Source: Hyphococcus formosus | GTDB lineage: Bacteria; Pseudomonadota; Alphaproteobacteria; Caulobacterales; Parvularculaceae | NCBI RefSeq assembly: GCF_046736345.1 | Contig: NZ_CP157210.1 | Span: 2,356,001 to 2,420,000 of the forward strand | Length of the DNA: 64,000 nt | Direction of reading: 5' to 3' | Shown here: positions 50,946-60,017 of the stretch, in pieces | Position numbering within the stretch: the first letter of the stretch is position 1 | Layout of the letters: each line of letters begins with the position of its first letter | The notes under the pieces: generated by a model | Database searches by the model: none | Told to the model about the DNA's origin: nothing | The model's input: only the letters and a program-made list of their open reading frames with translations | Translations under genes and position numbers: made by a program

Positions 50946-51500
50946 TCAGGCATTTTTGGATTCGTCGGATGAAGGCATATCGCGGGTTTGCCACGCATCC
51001 AACAATAGAAATGCAATCCCGACATTAATGGCGCTATCGGCGATATTGAAAACCCACGGAAAGCCGATCCCTGAAAAATCAAGAAAATCGACCACAAACC
51101 CATAGGCCACGCGGTCATAGAGGTTACCCAATGCGCCCCCAATAATGAAGGCAACGCCGATTGCCGCAATCGGCCGGGTCAACCGGCCCAGCCAGATGGC
51201 CAAAGCGCCAGCCACCCCAATCGACACCAGCGAAAGAATAACCCGCATGCCCGATAGCATGCCAAAACTTGCGCCGGGGTTTTCGAGATAGGTCAGGTCA
51301 AAAATCCCGGAGATTTCGATCTTTCCAATCTCAGGCAGGCCGACCACATGAACAATCCAGTATTTCGATGCCTGATCAAGCAAGGCGACGACGAGCGCAC
51401 CCACCAGCCCCCAAAGGAAGAACCGGTTTTGGCGCGCATCGGACCACCAGTCCGATGCGCCTTTGATCAGCTTCGAAATCTGAAACGATGATTGTGTCAT
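50946..51500 (-). CDS. lspA: Lipoprotein signal peptidase (signal peptidase II)
   Basis: A 184-residue membrane aspartyl peptidase that removes signal peptides from prolipoproteins. Catalytic Asp segments are GNLYDRVAYGFVVDFLDF and FNIADSAINVG, with four helices. The N-terminal 25 residues are longer than in E. coli. The start overlaps the ileS stop by 4 bases, so the two are coupled. The many lipoproteins in this window would be its substrates. Confidence 0.95.
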   Translation of the reverse strand: MTQSSFQISKLIKGASDWWSDARQNRFFLWGLVGALVVALLDQASKYWIVHVVGLPEIGKIEISGIFDLTYLENPGASFGMLSGMRVILSLVSIGVAGALAIWLGRLTRPIAAIGVAFIIGGALGNLYDRVAYGFVVDFLDFSGIGFPWVFNIADSAINVGIAFLLLDAWQTRDMPSSDESKNA

Positions 51501-54400
51501 GCGCCGCTATCCGATGCGCTGACCGCATCATCACAACGATGACATAGATCCGTTTCGACCTCTGGCAGAATGCGCCAGCACCGTTTGCATTTTTGGCCGC
51601 CTGCCTTTTGTGGCACGACAGCGACATCGATATTCTCTCCGTCAAGGCGGAAGGCATTATCAGGGGCCGCGTCACCACTAAACGTCGCGCCCGAGGTAAT
51701 GAACAACTCCGCCGCATCAAGACCATCATAGGCACGCAGCATTTCAGCATCAGCCACATAAACGACAGGTGCCGCCTCAAGGCTTGCACCGATACGCTTT
51801 TCACGGCGTTCGACTTCGAGCGCGCCAGTCACGACACGGCGAACATCGCGGATCTTCCGCCATTTCGCAGCCAGCTCGTCATTGCGCCATTCAGATGGTG
51901 TTTCCGGGAAAAGCTGAAGGTGAACCGAACCATCCGCAGACGGATAACGCTCCTGCCATGCCTCTTCCATCGTGAACACACAGATCGGCGCGAGCCATGT
52001 GGTCAAACGGTCAAACACCGCCGACATGACCGTACGAGCCGAACGACGGCGCGTAGAATCCGGCCGGTCGCAGTAGAGGCTGTCCTTGCGGATATCGAGA
52101 TAGAACGCCGATAATTCGAGCGAAGCGAAATCGAGGCATTTACGCCAAACGCCTTTGAAATCGAGCTTTTCATATCCCGCCCGCACTTCACCATCGAGAA
52201 CCGAAAGACGGTGCAGGATATAGCGTTCAAGCTCCGGCATTTCCGATGGCGCGATCTTTTCGTCATCTCCGAATTCATGGAGTGCACCCAAAAGATAACG
52301 CATCGTATTGCGCAGCTTGCGATAGGCATCGACCGAAGAGCCAATAATTTCCTCTGACACCCGCACTTCGTCGGTGTAATCAGAGCTGGCCATCCATATA
52401 CGGATGATCTCCGCACCATATTGGTTTACGACCTGCTCCGGTGCCATGACATTGCCGAGGGATTTCGACATTTTCCGGCCTTCACCATCGACCACAAAAC
52501 CATTGGTCACGAGATGCCCATAGGGCGCACGACCCCGCGTGCCGCAGCTTTCGAGCAATGACGATTGGAACCAGCCACGATGCTGGTCGGAGCCTTCACA
52601 ATAAATGTCAGCCGGCCAACGAAGGTCCGGACGATCTTCGAGCACAAAAGCATGGGTCGAACCAGAATCGAACCAGACGTCGAGAATATCGTCGATTTTC
52701 TCGTAATCATCGGCGGAATAATCCGCACCCAAGAACTCGCTCGCAGGCATATCGAACCAGGCGTCCGCGCCTTTTTCGGCAATCGCGGAAACAATGCGCT
52801 CATTGACCGCGTCATCCACAAGAACTTCGCCTGTTTCTTTATGGACAAAGATCGTGATCGGTACGCCCCATGCGCGCTGGCGCGAGATCAACCAATCAGG
52901 CCGCCCTTCGACCATGGTTCTGATCCGGTTGCGCCCTTGCGGCGGCGTGAATTTTGTCTCGTCGATGGCGTTGAGCGCATTCTCGCGCAGGGTCTTGCCG
53001 TTCTGCGTTGGTTTATCGAGCGCGATGAACCATTGCGGCGTATTCCGGAAGATCACGGGCGCTCGTGAACGCCATGAATGTGGATAGGAGTGTTTGATCC
53101 GGCCGCGTGCCAAGAGTTTTCCGTGGGCAATGAGCTGATCGATGACCGCTTTATTTGCGCCGCCATCTTTGCCCTTTTTCTTGCCCTCGATCACCAAAAT
53201 TTGTTCGCCGGTAAAGCCCGGCGCTTCGTCTGTATAGACACCAAACTCATCGACCGTATAGGGGATTTCCGCCTGCGTACCAAAGGCACTGACCCAAGCG
53301 ATATAGTCGTCCTGACCGTGGCCCGGTGCTGTATGAACAAAGCCGGTACCCGCTTCGTCAGTGACATGATCACCGGCCAAAAGTGGCACGTCGAATTCAT
53401 AACCGCCGGCGAACCCTTTAAGCGGGTGCGCACAGTGCTGTCCTTCCAGCGCTGATGCAGGCACATCGCTGACCCGCTTCCATTCCTCGATCAACCCCGC
53501 TTCGCGCACGCTTTCCGCGAGAGCGTCAGACAGGACCAATTGATCACCGGGGGCCGACCATGGTTCAAAGTCTAGATCACCTTTCATGGCGACCACTTCG
53601 TAAAGACCATAAGACATTTTCGGCCCGTAACAGATCGCCCGGTTGCCGGGGATCGTCCACGGGGTCGTCGTCCAGATCACAACCGACGCGCCTTTGAATT
53701 CGCCGCCCTCCAGCGGGAATTTGACCCAGATCGTTGGTGACTGGTGATCGTGATATTCGATTTCCGCTTCGGCGAGCGCTGTTTGCTCAACTGGTGACCA
53801 CATCACCGGCTTAGAACCGCGATATAAAAGCCCGGCTTTTGCAAATTTCAAAAGTTCCGACGCAATCCGGGCCTCTGAGGCAAAGGCCATTGTCGTGTAC
53901 GGATTATCCCAATCGCCCTCACCGCCAAGACGCTTGAACTCTTCGCGCTGAATATCGAGCCATTTCTGCGCATAGACACGGCAGGCCGAGCGGAATTCAG
54001 AGGAAGGAACGTCGCGCTTCGCACGGCCCTTGCCGCGGAATTCCTCTTCGACTTTCCACTCGATCGGAAGGCCATGACAGTCCCAACCGGGAACGTAATT
54101 GGCGTTATACCCGGCCATTTGTTTTGAACGGACAATCAGATCCTTGAGGATCTTGGTCAGCGCCGTTCCCATATGGATATGCCCATTCGCATAGGGCGGC
54201 CCATCATGAAGGACAAAATCCTCGCGGTCCTTCGCATCGTCGCGAAGGCGCTGATAAAGGTTCATCTCCGACCAGCGCTTTAGCCATTGTGGCTCCCGCT
54301 TGGGCAGACCGGCCCGCATCGGGAAATCGGTCTTTGGAAGGAATAAGGTATCTTTGTAATCGCGGCCCTTGGTTTCATCTTCGGCCGATGCATCTGGCAT
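51497..54400 (-). CDS. ileS: Isoleucyl-tRNA synthetase
   Basis: A 967-residue class I synthetase. It shows the HIGH motif as YANGHIHMG near residue 70, the editing domain in the centre, KMSKS in GRKMSKSLGNV near residue 615, and a C-terminal zinc finger (CKRCWRILP...CHRC). It charges tRNA-Ile. The size matches bacterial type 1 enzymes of alphaproteobacteria. The ATG at 54400 is preceded by a GAGAAGAG site. It overlaps lspA downstream. Confidence 0.97.
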   Translation of the reverse strand: MPDASAEDETKGRDYKDTLFLPKTDFPMRAGLPKREPQWLKRWSEMNLYQRLRDDAKDREDFVLHDGPPYANGHIHMGTALTKILKDLIVRSKQMAGYNANYVPGWDCHGLPIEWKVEEEFRGKGRAKRDVPSSEFRSACRVYAQKWLDIQREEFKRLGGEGDWDNPYTTMAFASEARIASELLKFAKAGLLYRGSKPVMWSPVEQTALAEAEIEYHDHQSPTIWVKFPLEGGEFKGASVVIWTTTPWTIPGNRAICYGPKMSYGLYEVVAMKGDLDFEPWSAPGDQLVLSDALAESVREAGLIEEWKRVSDVPASALEGQHCAHPLKGFAGGYEFDVPLLAGDHVTDEAGTGFVHTAPGHGQDDYIAWVSAFGTQAEIPYTVDEFGVYTDEAPGFTGEQILVIEGKKKGKDGGANKAVIDQLIAHGKLLARGRIKHSYPHSWRSRAPVIFRNTPQWFIALDKPTQNGKTLRENALNAIDETKFTPPQGRNRIRTMVEGRPDWLISRQRAWGVPITIFVHKETGEVLVDDAVNERIVSAIAEKGADAWFDMPASEFLGADYSADDYEKIDDILDVWFDSGSTHAFVLEDRPDLRWPADIYCEGSDQHRGWFQSSLLESCGTRGRAPYGHLVTNGFVVDGEGRKMSKSLGNVMAPEQVVNQYGAEIIRIWMASSDYTDEVRVSEEIIGSSVDAYRKLRNTMRYLLGALHEFGDDEKIAPSEMPELERYILHRLSVLDGEVRAGYEKLDFKGVWRKCLDFASLELSAFYLDIRKDSLYCDRPDSTRRRSARTVMSAVFDRLTTWLAPICVFTMEEAWQERYPSADGSVHLQLFPETPSEWRNDELAAKWRKIRDVRRVVTGALEVERREKRIGASLEAAPVVYVADAEMLRAYDGLDAAELFITSGATFSGDAAPDNAFRLDGENIDVAVVPQKAGGQKCKRCWRILPEVETDLCHRCDDAVSASDSGA

Positions 54401-54595
54401 CGTTTTTCTCTTCTCTATTCAAATCGCCCCCGCAGGAGCCAAAAAGGGTGAGCAAAGCCCGGTCCCGGCCGCCAATCACAAGCGCAAGCGCTGAGGCGTT
54501 ACCGAGCCGGGCAAAGAATTCGCGCCCCGACCCCAATCGGGATGGTCGCGATGGAAAAACTGAACCGTGCCATCATCATTGCCCTATAACAGGCA

Positions 54596-54622
54596 CGCCC
54601 GCCCCCGTCACGGGGGCGGGCG
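54596..54622. other. Perfect 12-base GC hairpin without a T-run
   Basis: CGCCCGCCCCCG and CGGGGGCGGGCG around TCA, 55 bases beyond the stop of the His/Tyr-rich gene. It could act as a terminator on either strand, but no poly-T follows. The other gene-free bases here (54401-54676) show nothing. Confidence 0.6.
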
Positions 54623-54676
54623 CATCGAACCCACATAAAATGTCAATTTTGTCGAAATGCCCCGTTCGGCCTGCGG

Positions 54677-55411
54677 CTAGATCAATTCCATCCGGTAAAC
54701 GCGGCTCTCGCTCGCCTCGCAGGACATGGCCCGGGCCCAACGATCGCCGCCACGCTGCGCGGTGACAGTAGCGGTCATCATCCATGACCCGCCGCGATCC
54801 TCGACCGTATCGGGGCGGTAAGGCGCGGTGATCACGAAACCACGTTCCGCCAATGCCCCACGCGCCTGATCAAGACATACCTGATAGGCCGCATCAGGCG
54901 AGCCAGAATAACGACGCTCATCATTGCCGCCAGCCAGTTCATCATCATAACGATCATCTAGCGGTTCATCGTCATAGCGCCGATCCGCATAGCGGTCGTC
55001 GTCATACCGATCTTCGTAATAGGGATCATAGCGATACGCATCGCGGCGATAACGGTCATCATAATACCGATCACGGGCTCTTGCCTCAGCCCGATCCTCA
55101 GCCAATTCATTCAGGATAATCGCACCACCAATTACGCCAAGCGCAATCGCGGCTGCTTTGCCTCCGCCGCCGCCATGACGGTGGTGTCGACGGTGATGCC
55201 TGTGATGGCGATGACCGCGATAATGACCGCGGTGATAATTACTATATCCGGCATTATAATATCCGCCGCCGCCATAATAGCCGCTCGAATAACCAACGCT
55301 GACGCTGGAACCCGCCATCGAGGTTGCGCCCGCGCCAAACACCATCGCGACCGCCGCCGCCGCAAGCGACAATTTCCGCGCTTTTTGATTTCTGGATTTG
55401 CCTGACGTCAT
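54677..55411 (-). CDS. Exported low-complexity protein rich in His, Tyr, Arg and Asp
   Basis: A 244-residue protein with a signal peptide (LSLAAAAVAMVFGAGATSMA). Then comes a Gly/Tyr/His-rich region (HRHHRHHRRHHRH), one hydrophobic Gly/Ala helix (AAAIALGVIGGAIILNEL) and an extended Asp/Tyr/Arg repeat (DDRYxx and YEDRYDDDRY). It ends in a C-terminal domain with two Cys that resembles RcnB-like or small periplasmic proteins. Metal binding by the His cluster is an inference. GGAGG precedes the ATG at 55411; the longer in-frame start at 55456 has none. Confidence 0.72.
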   Translation of the reverse strand: MTSGKSRNQKARKLSLAAAAVAMVFGAGATSMAGSSVSVGYSSGYYGGGGYYNAGYSNYHRGHYRGHRHHRHHRRHHRHGGGGGKAAAIALGVIGGAIILNELAEDRAEARARDRYYDDRYRRDAYRYDPYYEDRYDDDRYADRRYDDEPLDDRYDDELAGGNDERRYSGSPDAAYQVCLDQARGALAERGFVITAPYRPDTVEDRGGSWMMTATVTAQRGGDRWARAMSCEASESRVYRMELI

Positions 55412-55544
55412 TACACAACCTCCACCGCCCGCGCGCAAAAGGCACAGGTCTATCACTTCGAGCCTTTATTCTATCATGAAAATTGTCGAGATTGTGGCGG
55501 TCGCACGCACATTTGCGCGAGTGCTAACGGCCAGCAACCGGGCA

Positions 55545-56438
55545 TTATTGGCTGAGGATTTCCTTGGCCTGCTTACAGTCCAATGCGATTTGTGCACTTA
55601 ACTCTTCAAGGCCATTGAACTTTTTCTCTTCGCGCAGAAAGGCGATAAATTCGACCTCGATTTCCCGGCCGTAAAGATCACTATCAAAGTCAAAGAAATT
55701 GGTCTCAAGCAAAGGCGCGTCGGCCCCAACGGTCGGTCGGCGGCCGAAATTTGAAACCGCATCATAGGTCTTGCCATCCACCGTCGCACGGCAAGCATAG
55801 ACGCCCTGACGCGGCGCAATTATCTCCCCGAGCATCATATTCGCGGTCGGGAAACCAATCGTGCGACCGAGCTTGCGACCTTCTTCGACTGTTGCAACAA
55901 CAGACCAGGGCCGGCCAAGAATTTCTGCCGCGCGCTGAACATCGCCTTCAAGCAGCGCCTTGCGCACGTCACTTGAGCCAAATTTATCCGCACCGGAACC
56001 ATTTGAAATTACATCGACGAGCTTAACCTTCAGCCCCAGCTCTTCGCCACGCTCTTTCAACATTTCGCCATCGCCAGCGCGGCCGGCACCAAAACGGAAA
56101 TCGGCCCCAGCAACCACACCAGCAAGACCAAGTTGCTTTTTCAAAACATCTTCGATGAAATTTCCGGGCGGCATGGTCGCCAATGTTTCGTCGAAGGTCA
56201 GCGCATAGACTTCTTTTGCGCTATAACGACGTAACAATGCATCCCGATGCTTTGGCGTCGTCAACAGAAAGGGCGGATCATTCGGCCGGAAATAACGCCG
56301 TGGATGTGGATCAAACAAAACAACACCGGGCTCGGCCCCAAAAGATTGCGCAAACTTCGCCGTTTCGTCCAATAGAAACTGATGGCCACGATGGACGCCA
56401 TCAAAATTCCCTACGGCTGCAATAATCGGTTTTACCAC
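55545..56438 (-). CDS. ribF: Bifunctional riboflavin kinase/FAD synthetase
   Basis: A 297-residue enzyme that makes FMN from riboflavin and then FAD. The N-terminal nucleotidyltransferase domain has AVGNFDGVHRGHQ; the C-terminal flavokinase domain has GRTIGFPTANM and a CLxLRxExKF-like end (LREEKKFNGLEEL). The start is a GTG whose first 7 bases overlap the end of the upstream HAD gene. Its usual downstream partner ileS is about 1.1 kb away across the His/Tyr-rich gene, in the alphaproteobacterial order. Confidence 0.93.
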   Translation of the reverse strand: MVKPIIAAVGNFDGVHRGHQFLLDETAKFAQSFGAEPGVVLFDPHPRRYFRPNDPPFLLTTPKHRDALLRRYSAKEVYALTFDETLATMPPGNFIEDVLKKQLGLAGVVAGADFRFGAGRAGDGEMLKERGEELGLKVKLVDVISNGSGADKFGSSDVRKALLEGDVQRAAEILGRPWSVVATVEEGRKLGRTIGFPTANMMLGEIIAPRQGVYACRATVDGKTYDAVSNFGRRPTVGADAPLLETNFFDFDSDLYGREIEVEFIAFLREEKKFNGLEELSAQIALDCKQAKEILSQ

Positions 56439-57283
56439 TTTAATGCCTCAGCTGCTGCAATTGCCGTAACGCCAGCCTCGTCAAGTTGAGCCGTAATGGA
56501 CGCACTATCCGTTGCGCCATTATGTATGCCCCCTTCGCCCGCGATCAACAACACATCTATATCCTGTTTATTAGCACCAAGAATATCGGTTTTAAGACCA
56601 TCACCGACCGCGAGGATACGGTCTTTCGCAGTCTCGTGACCGCGAATATCATCAATCATCTCTAAGGCGAGATCATAAATCGGTGCATGCGGCTTACCGC
56701 CAAAGATCACCTCGCCGCCATATTCCGCATAAATCTCCGCAAGCGCGCCTGCGCACCAGATCATCCGCCCACCCCAATTCACGACGATATCCGGGTTGGC
56801 ACAGATCATAGGCAGCCCCCGCGCCGCAGCCTGTTGTAACATGGCGCGGTAATCTTCGGGGCTATCATTATGATCGTCCATCATGCCGGTACAGATGATG
56901 AATTCGGCCTCGTCGATCGGACGAAAATCGATATCGAGACCATGATAAAGAGCGTCATCTTTTGGTGGGCCAAGACGAAAGGCGGGCGCAGGCAATTTCG
57001 CAATAATCGCAGCCCGCGTCGCATCACCTGAGGTCACAATGCCATCAATTGCGTTTTTTGGCAGTCCCAAACGGTCAAGCTGCGCCGGAATAACCGAGGA
57101 TGGGCGCGGCGCATTGGTCAGGATGATAACCGGCCCGCGAGTTTCACGAAAACGGGTCAACGCGTCGGCAACACCGGGGAACAGCGAAACGCCATTATGG
57201 ATAACGCCCCAAGCATCGCACAAAAGGGCGTCATAGCGCTCTGCGATTGCGCCAAAAGACGGAATGATCGGTATCTCTTTCAC
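56432..57283 (-). CDS. HAD-type hydrolase, TIGR01459 family
   Basis: A 283-residue HAD-fold phosphatase-like protein. Motif I is LLCDAWGVIHNG, motif II is in VIILTNAPRPS, and motif III/IV is VGDGLKTDILGANKQDID. These match TIGR01459, a NagD-like set of unknown substrate. The start is a GTG at 57283. It overlaps ribF by 7 bases, so it is translationally coupled to it; a link to flavin or phosphate-ester turnover is only a guess. Confidence 0.9.
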   Translation of the reverse strand: MKEIPIIPSFGAIAERYDALLCDAWGVIHNGVSLFPGVADALTRFRETRGPVIILTNAPRPSSVIPAQLDRLGLPKNAIDGIVTSGDATRAAIIAKLPAPAFRLGPPKDDALYHGLDIDFRPIDEAEFIICTGMMDDHNDSPEDYRAMLQQAAARGLPMICANPDIVVNWGGRMIWCAGALAEIYAEYGGEVIFGGKPHAPIYDLALEMIDDIRGHETAKDRILAVGDGLKTDILGANKQDIDVLLIAGEGGIHNGATDSASITAQLDEAGVTAIAAAEALKW

Positions 57284-57393
57284 AAGGCATGGGCGATACG
57301 GCCATAGGCGCGAGTGGTCAAGCGTAGATCGAGAACCGATCGCCGCAGGATTGGTGCGCCGGCATCGCCGTGACCGGCGCGTAGCGCGCCGGG

Positions 57394-58464
57394 CTAGGCC
57401 GCTTCGTCTTGGGCCGGGTCGGTCATGAACTGGGTTGCGACTTGCGGGACGCCAAACAGCGCGCCCTGCCCATAATCAATGCCCAATTCAAGAATATGCG
57501 GCATCTGCGATTCATATTCGATTTTTTCGACGATCAGATCGATGCCGTTATCGTAAAGCGCCTGTTTGAACTGATGAACGCGCTTGCGGCCTTCTTCGCC
57601 CGCATTGCTTTCCGCCAGCAACATGGCGCTCGACGCTTTGACAAAGCGGAAGTTCTTTTGGCGCAACGCCGCCCAATCATGGTCAAAGCGGCGGATATGG
57701 TCGACGGAAAATGCATAGCCGCGCTTGGCAATTGATTCGAGGTTCGTGCGCACGCGCTCGTGCATCATCTCAACCGCCGGATAGGTGAATTCGAAAACCA
57801 ACCGGTGCGCCAGATCTTCGTTAGCGTCGAGATAGTCGGTAAAGCGCGTGAAAAAGTCATGATCGAAAATTGTCGCCGGCGACAAGTTACAGAAAATGCG
57901 GTGTTGATTGTTGATCGGGTCGAACTGGCGCAATGCCTGGACCGCCCGGAGTAAAATCATATTGTCGATCACGCCAATACGGTTCGCGCGTTCCGCCGCA
58001 TCAATATAATCGACCGGGCGCAACACATCCCCATCCGCCTTGCGCAGGCGTGAAAACGCCTCGTAACAGCGCAGCTTGCGCTGGGGCAGGCTGACAATGG
58101 GCTGAAGATATAAATCGATGCGATCATTCTCGATGGCGTCTTGCACCTCGCCAAGAATTGTCGCGTCGCTCTCATTGACATCCGTTGCTGGTTCAAAGGC
58201 CAGCTCTGGTTGCGCTTTCTTTTTCGCAGGTTGGAATTTGTCGACCAAGCCACGGAGCATTTCCAGCTCTTGCTGCGCGCGGCTGAGAGCAAAGCCCGCC
58301 CGTGCATGCAGGATGATCGAAACGACCAGCGCTGTCGCCAACCAGATTTCAATTTCCAACTCAAATCCGGTTGCGATGCTAGCAATCAACAAGATTGCGC
58401 CGGCGATGCCCGCGGTGAACAGGACGGCCCCGCTATATCGAGAGCTCTTCTGCCGAAAATTCAT
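57394..58464 (-). CDS. Membrane protein with a degenerate EAL domain (TipF-like layout)
   Basis: A 356-residue protein. Two hydrophobic helices (about 12-32 and 40-53) are followed by a coiled-coil stretch (SRAQQELEMLRGLVDKF) and an EAL-type domain (about 100-345). EAL is EAF (135-137), Asn193, Glu225, Lys276 and the late Glu (in EKIE) are kept, but the DDFG metal motif reads VDHIRR, losing the second Asp. Loss of catalytic c-di-GMP hydrolysis is therefore likely, with possible binding. The layout resembles Caulobacter TipF, a c-di-GMP-binding flagellar protein. GAGG lies upstream of 58464. Confidence 0.84.
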   Translation of the reverse strand: MNFRQKSSRYSGAVLFTAGIAGAILLIASIATGFELEIEIWLATALVVSIILHARAGFALSRAQQELEMLRGLVDKFQPAKKKAQPELAFEPATDVNESDATILGEVQDAIENDRIDLYLQPIVSLPQRKLRCYEAFSRLRKADGDVLRPVDYIDAAERANRIGVIDNMILLRAVQALRQFDPINNQHRIFCNLSPATIFDHDFFTRFTDYLDANEDLAHRLVFEFTYPAVEMMHERVRTNLESIAKRGYAFSVDHIRRFDHDWAALRQKNFRFVKASSAMLLAESNAGEEGRKRVHQFKQALYDNGIDLIVEKIEYESQMPHILELGIDYGQGALFGVPQVATQFMTDPAQDEAA

Positions 58465-58599
58465 GTTTACGCCTCGTTTCTGACGATCCATTTCAACGCG
58501 TCTCTCCCCTTACGCACTTCAACCCGAACATTTTTAGAAAAAGTGTCTTTATAAGGGCTTAATGGTCCGCGCTGTCTTTAACGGTCCGAAACGAATAAA

Positions 58600-58625
58600 C
58601 GCCGGGCATTCAGCAATGCCCGGCG
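58600..58625 (-). terminator. Terminator after the OmpA-family gene
   Basis: Perfect 11-base arms CGCCGGGCATT and AATGCCCGGCG around CAGC (plus strand). On the minus strand it is followed by TTTATTCG, a weak T-rich tail. Confidence 0.75.
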
Positions 58626-58659
58626 CTTTGATAGCGTTAACGATTTAGCAACAACTCGA

Positions 58660-59322
58660 TTAGAATTGCGCCTCAATCGGATCGATCAGGATTTCGACAC
58701 GGCGATTTGCCGCCCGGCCATAATCGGTGTTGTTGTCCGCAATCGGCCGCGATTCACCGAAACCAACGGCGCGCAACCGGCCTGGCGCGACGCCTTGGGC
58801 CGCCAGATAATTCGACACAGACAGGGCACGGCGCTCAGAAAGTGTCTGGTTATACGCCTCTGGGCCCGTTGAATCCGCATGGCCATAAACACTCACAGAG
58901 GTCTTGTTATACTCTTTGAGGACCAGCGCCACTGAATTGAGGGTTTCGTAAAAGCCCGGCGTAATGTCGGACTGATTGGTGCCAAAAGTGATGTCTGACG
59001 GCATGTTCAGGCGGATATTGTCGCCCTCACGCGTGACCGAAACCCCTGAATTTGCAAGGCGTTCACGCAATTTCGCTTGCTGGCGGTCCTGATAGACGCC
59101 AATCCCGACACCCGCGGCTGCGCCAACACCAGCGCCAATCAGCGCGCCTTTACCGGCATCACCGGCGATGGCACCAACGATTGCGCCTGCCGCCGCACCA
59201 GCGGCTGCACCACCGGCACCTGACGTTACTGTGCGGCTTGCCCGTTGCTCGCCCGTATAAGGGTTAGTCGTACAACCGACCGCGAATACAGCGATCGCTC
59301 CGATAATGAGTGCTTTCCGCAT
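58660..59322 (-). CDS. OmpA-family lipoprotein with a glycine-zipper segment
   Basis: A 220-residue protein. Lipobox at AVFAVGC, then a Gly/Ala zipper (AAAGAAAGAIVGAIAGDAGKGALIGAGVGAAAG), then the OmpA-like peptidoglycan-binding domain with VYGHADSTGPEAYNQTLSERRA and a C-terminal DYGRAANRRVEILI. It anchors the outer membrane to peptidoglycan, similar to the Pal/YiaD group. AAAGGAAG precedes the ATG at 59322; an earlier in-frame start at 59355 has no signal peptide. Confidence 0.9.
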   Translation of the reverse strand: MRKALIIGAIAVFAVGCTTNPYTGEQRASRTVTSGAGGAAAGAAAGAIVGAIAGDAGKGALIGAGVGAAAGVGIGVYQDRQQAKLRERLANSGVSVTREGDNIRLNMPSDITFGTNQSDITPGFYETLNSVALVLKEYNKTSVSVYGHADSTGPEAYNQTLSERRALSVSNYLAAQGVAPGRLRAVGFGESRPIADNNTDYGRAANRRVEILIDPIEAQF

Positions 59323-59562
59323 AAATGTTCTTCCTTTCGCGCCTTGCGCAGACAAAATCCATTCGCTTCTTCCGAATTGGGCTCCAGCGCCCGTCCGGTC
59401 ACCCGCCAGCTAACACTGGCCCGTGACCGCAATATGGCGTTATTGCTGTTCAGCGAGAATTAAAAACACGTAATTGCGGCAAAAGTTTCGCCGAGAAGTG
59501 GCAGGGACGAATTTTCCCTGCAGCGAATCCTAAATTTTCTGAAAAATCATGGCCGAGCAGCC
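59323..59562. other. Gene-free part of the groESL upstream interval
   Basis: This is the left part of a 377-base interval (59323-59699). No ORF, RNA gene or repeat is seen in it. It should contain the promoter of the OmpA-family gene on the minus strand. Confidence 0.6.
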
Positions 59563-59590
59563 CTTGACGGTTTCGTGATCGCTACCTAAG
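59563..59590 (+). promoter_or_regulatory. Possible sigma-32-type promoter of groESL
   Basis: CTTGAC at 59563 and CTACCTAAG 13 bases further give an approximate sigma-32 pattern just upstream of the CIRCE element. The -10 match is weak. Confidence 0.45.
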
Positions 59591-59596
59591 TCCGCG

Positions 59597-59623
59597 CTAG
59601 CACTCGCACCAAGTGAGTGCTAA
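59597..59623. promoter_or_regulatory. CIRCE element (HrcA operator) of groESL
   Basis: CTAGCACTC, nine bases, GAGTGCTAA. It differs from the consensus 9-9-9 inverted repeat only in the first base. HrcA binds CIRCE and represses groESL without stress. hrcA itself is not in the window. Confidence 0.95.
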
Positions 59624-59699
59624 CAGGCGGCCTGTCCGCCCTGTTTTTGTAATTAATCGGTTGTTTTTATTAACATATCAACCCAGGGAGACGTAAGTT

Positions 59700-59987
59700 A
59701 TGGCTTTTCGGCCTCTCCATGACCGTGTGCTGGTCCGTCGTATTGAAGAAGACGCGAAAACACCAGGCGGCATCATTATCCCCGACACCGTAAAAGAGAA
59801 ACCACAGCAGGGCGAAGTCGTTGCTTGCGGTACAGGTGCTCGTGGCGACGACAACGAAATCGTTCCACTCGACGTTAAAGCCGGCGACAAAATCCTTTTC
59901 GGAAAATGGTCGGGTTCTGAAGTCAAGATCGACGGCGAAGACCTGTTGATCATGAAAGAGTCGGACATCCTCGGGATCATCGACTAA
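59700..59987 (+). CDS. groES: Co-chaperonin GroES
   Basis: A 95-residue GroES, the lid of the GroEL chamber. Family parts: RPLHDRVLVRRIEEDAKTPGGIIIPDTVKEKPQQGEVVA at the start, the mobile loop, and a C-terminal LIMKESDILGIID. It is preceded by CIRCE, a sigma-32-like promoter and a GGGAG site, and is followed after 30 bases by groEL. Confidence 0.98.
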   Translation: MAFRPLHDRVLVRRIEEDAKTPGGIIIPDTVKEKPQQGEVVACGTGARGDDNEIVPLDVKAGDKILFGKWSGSEVKIDGEDLLIMKESDILGIID

Positions 59988-60017
59988 CCCATTCAATTCA
60001 ATTTAGGAGACGCATAA

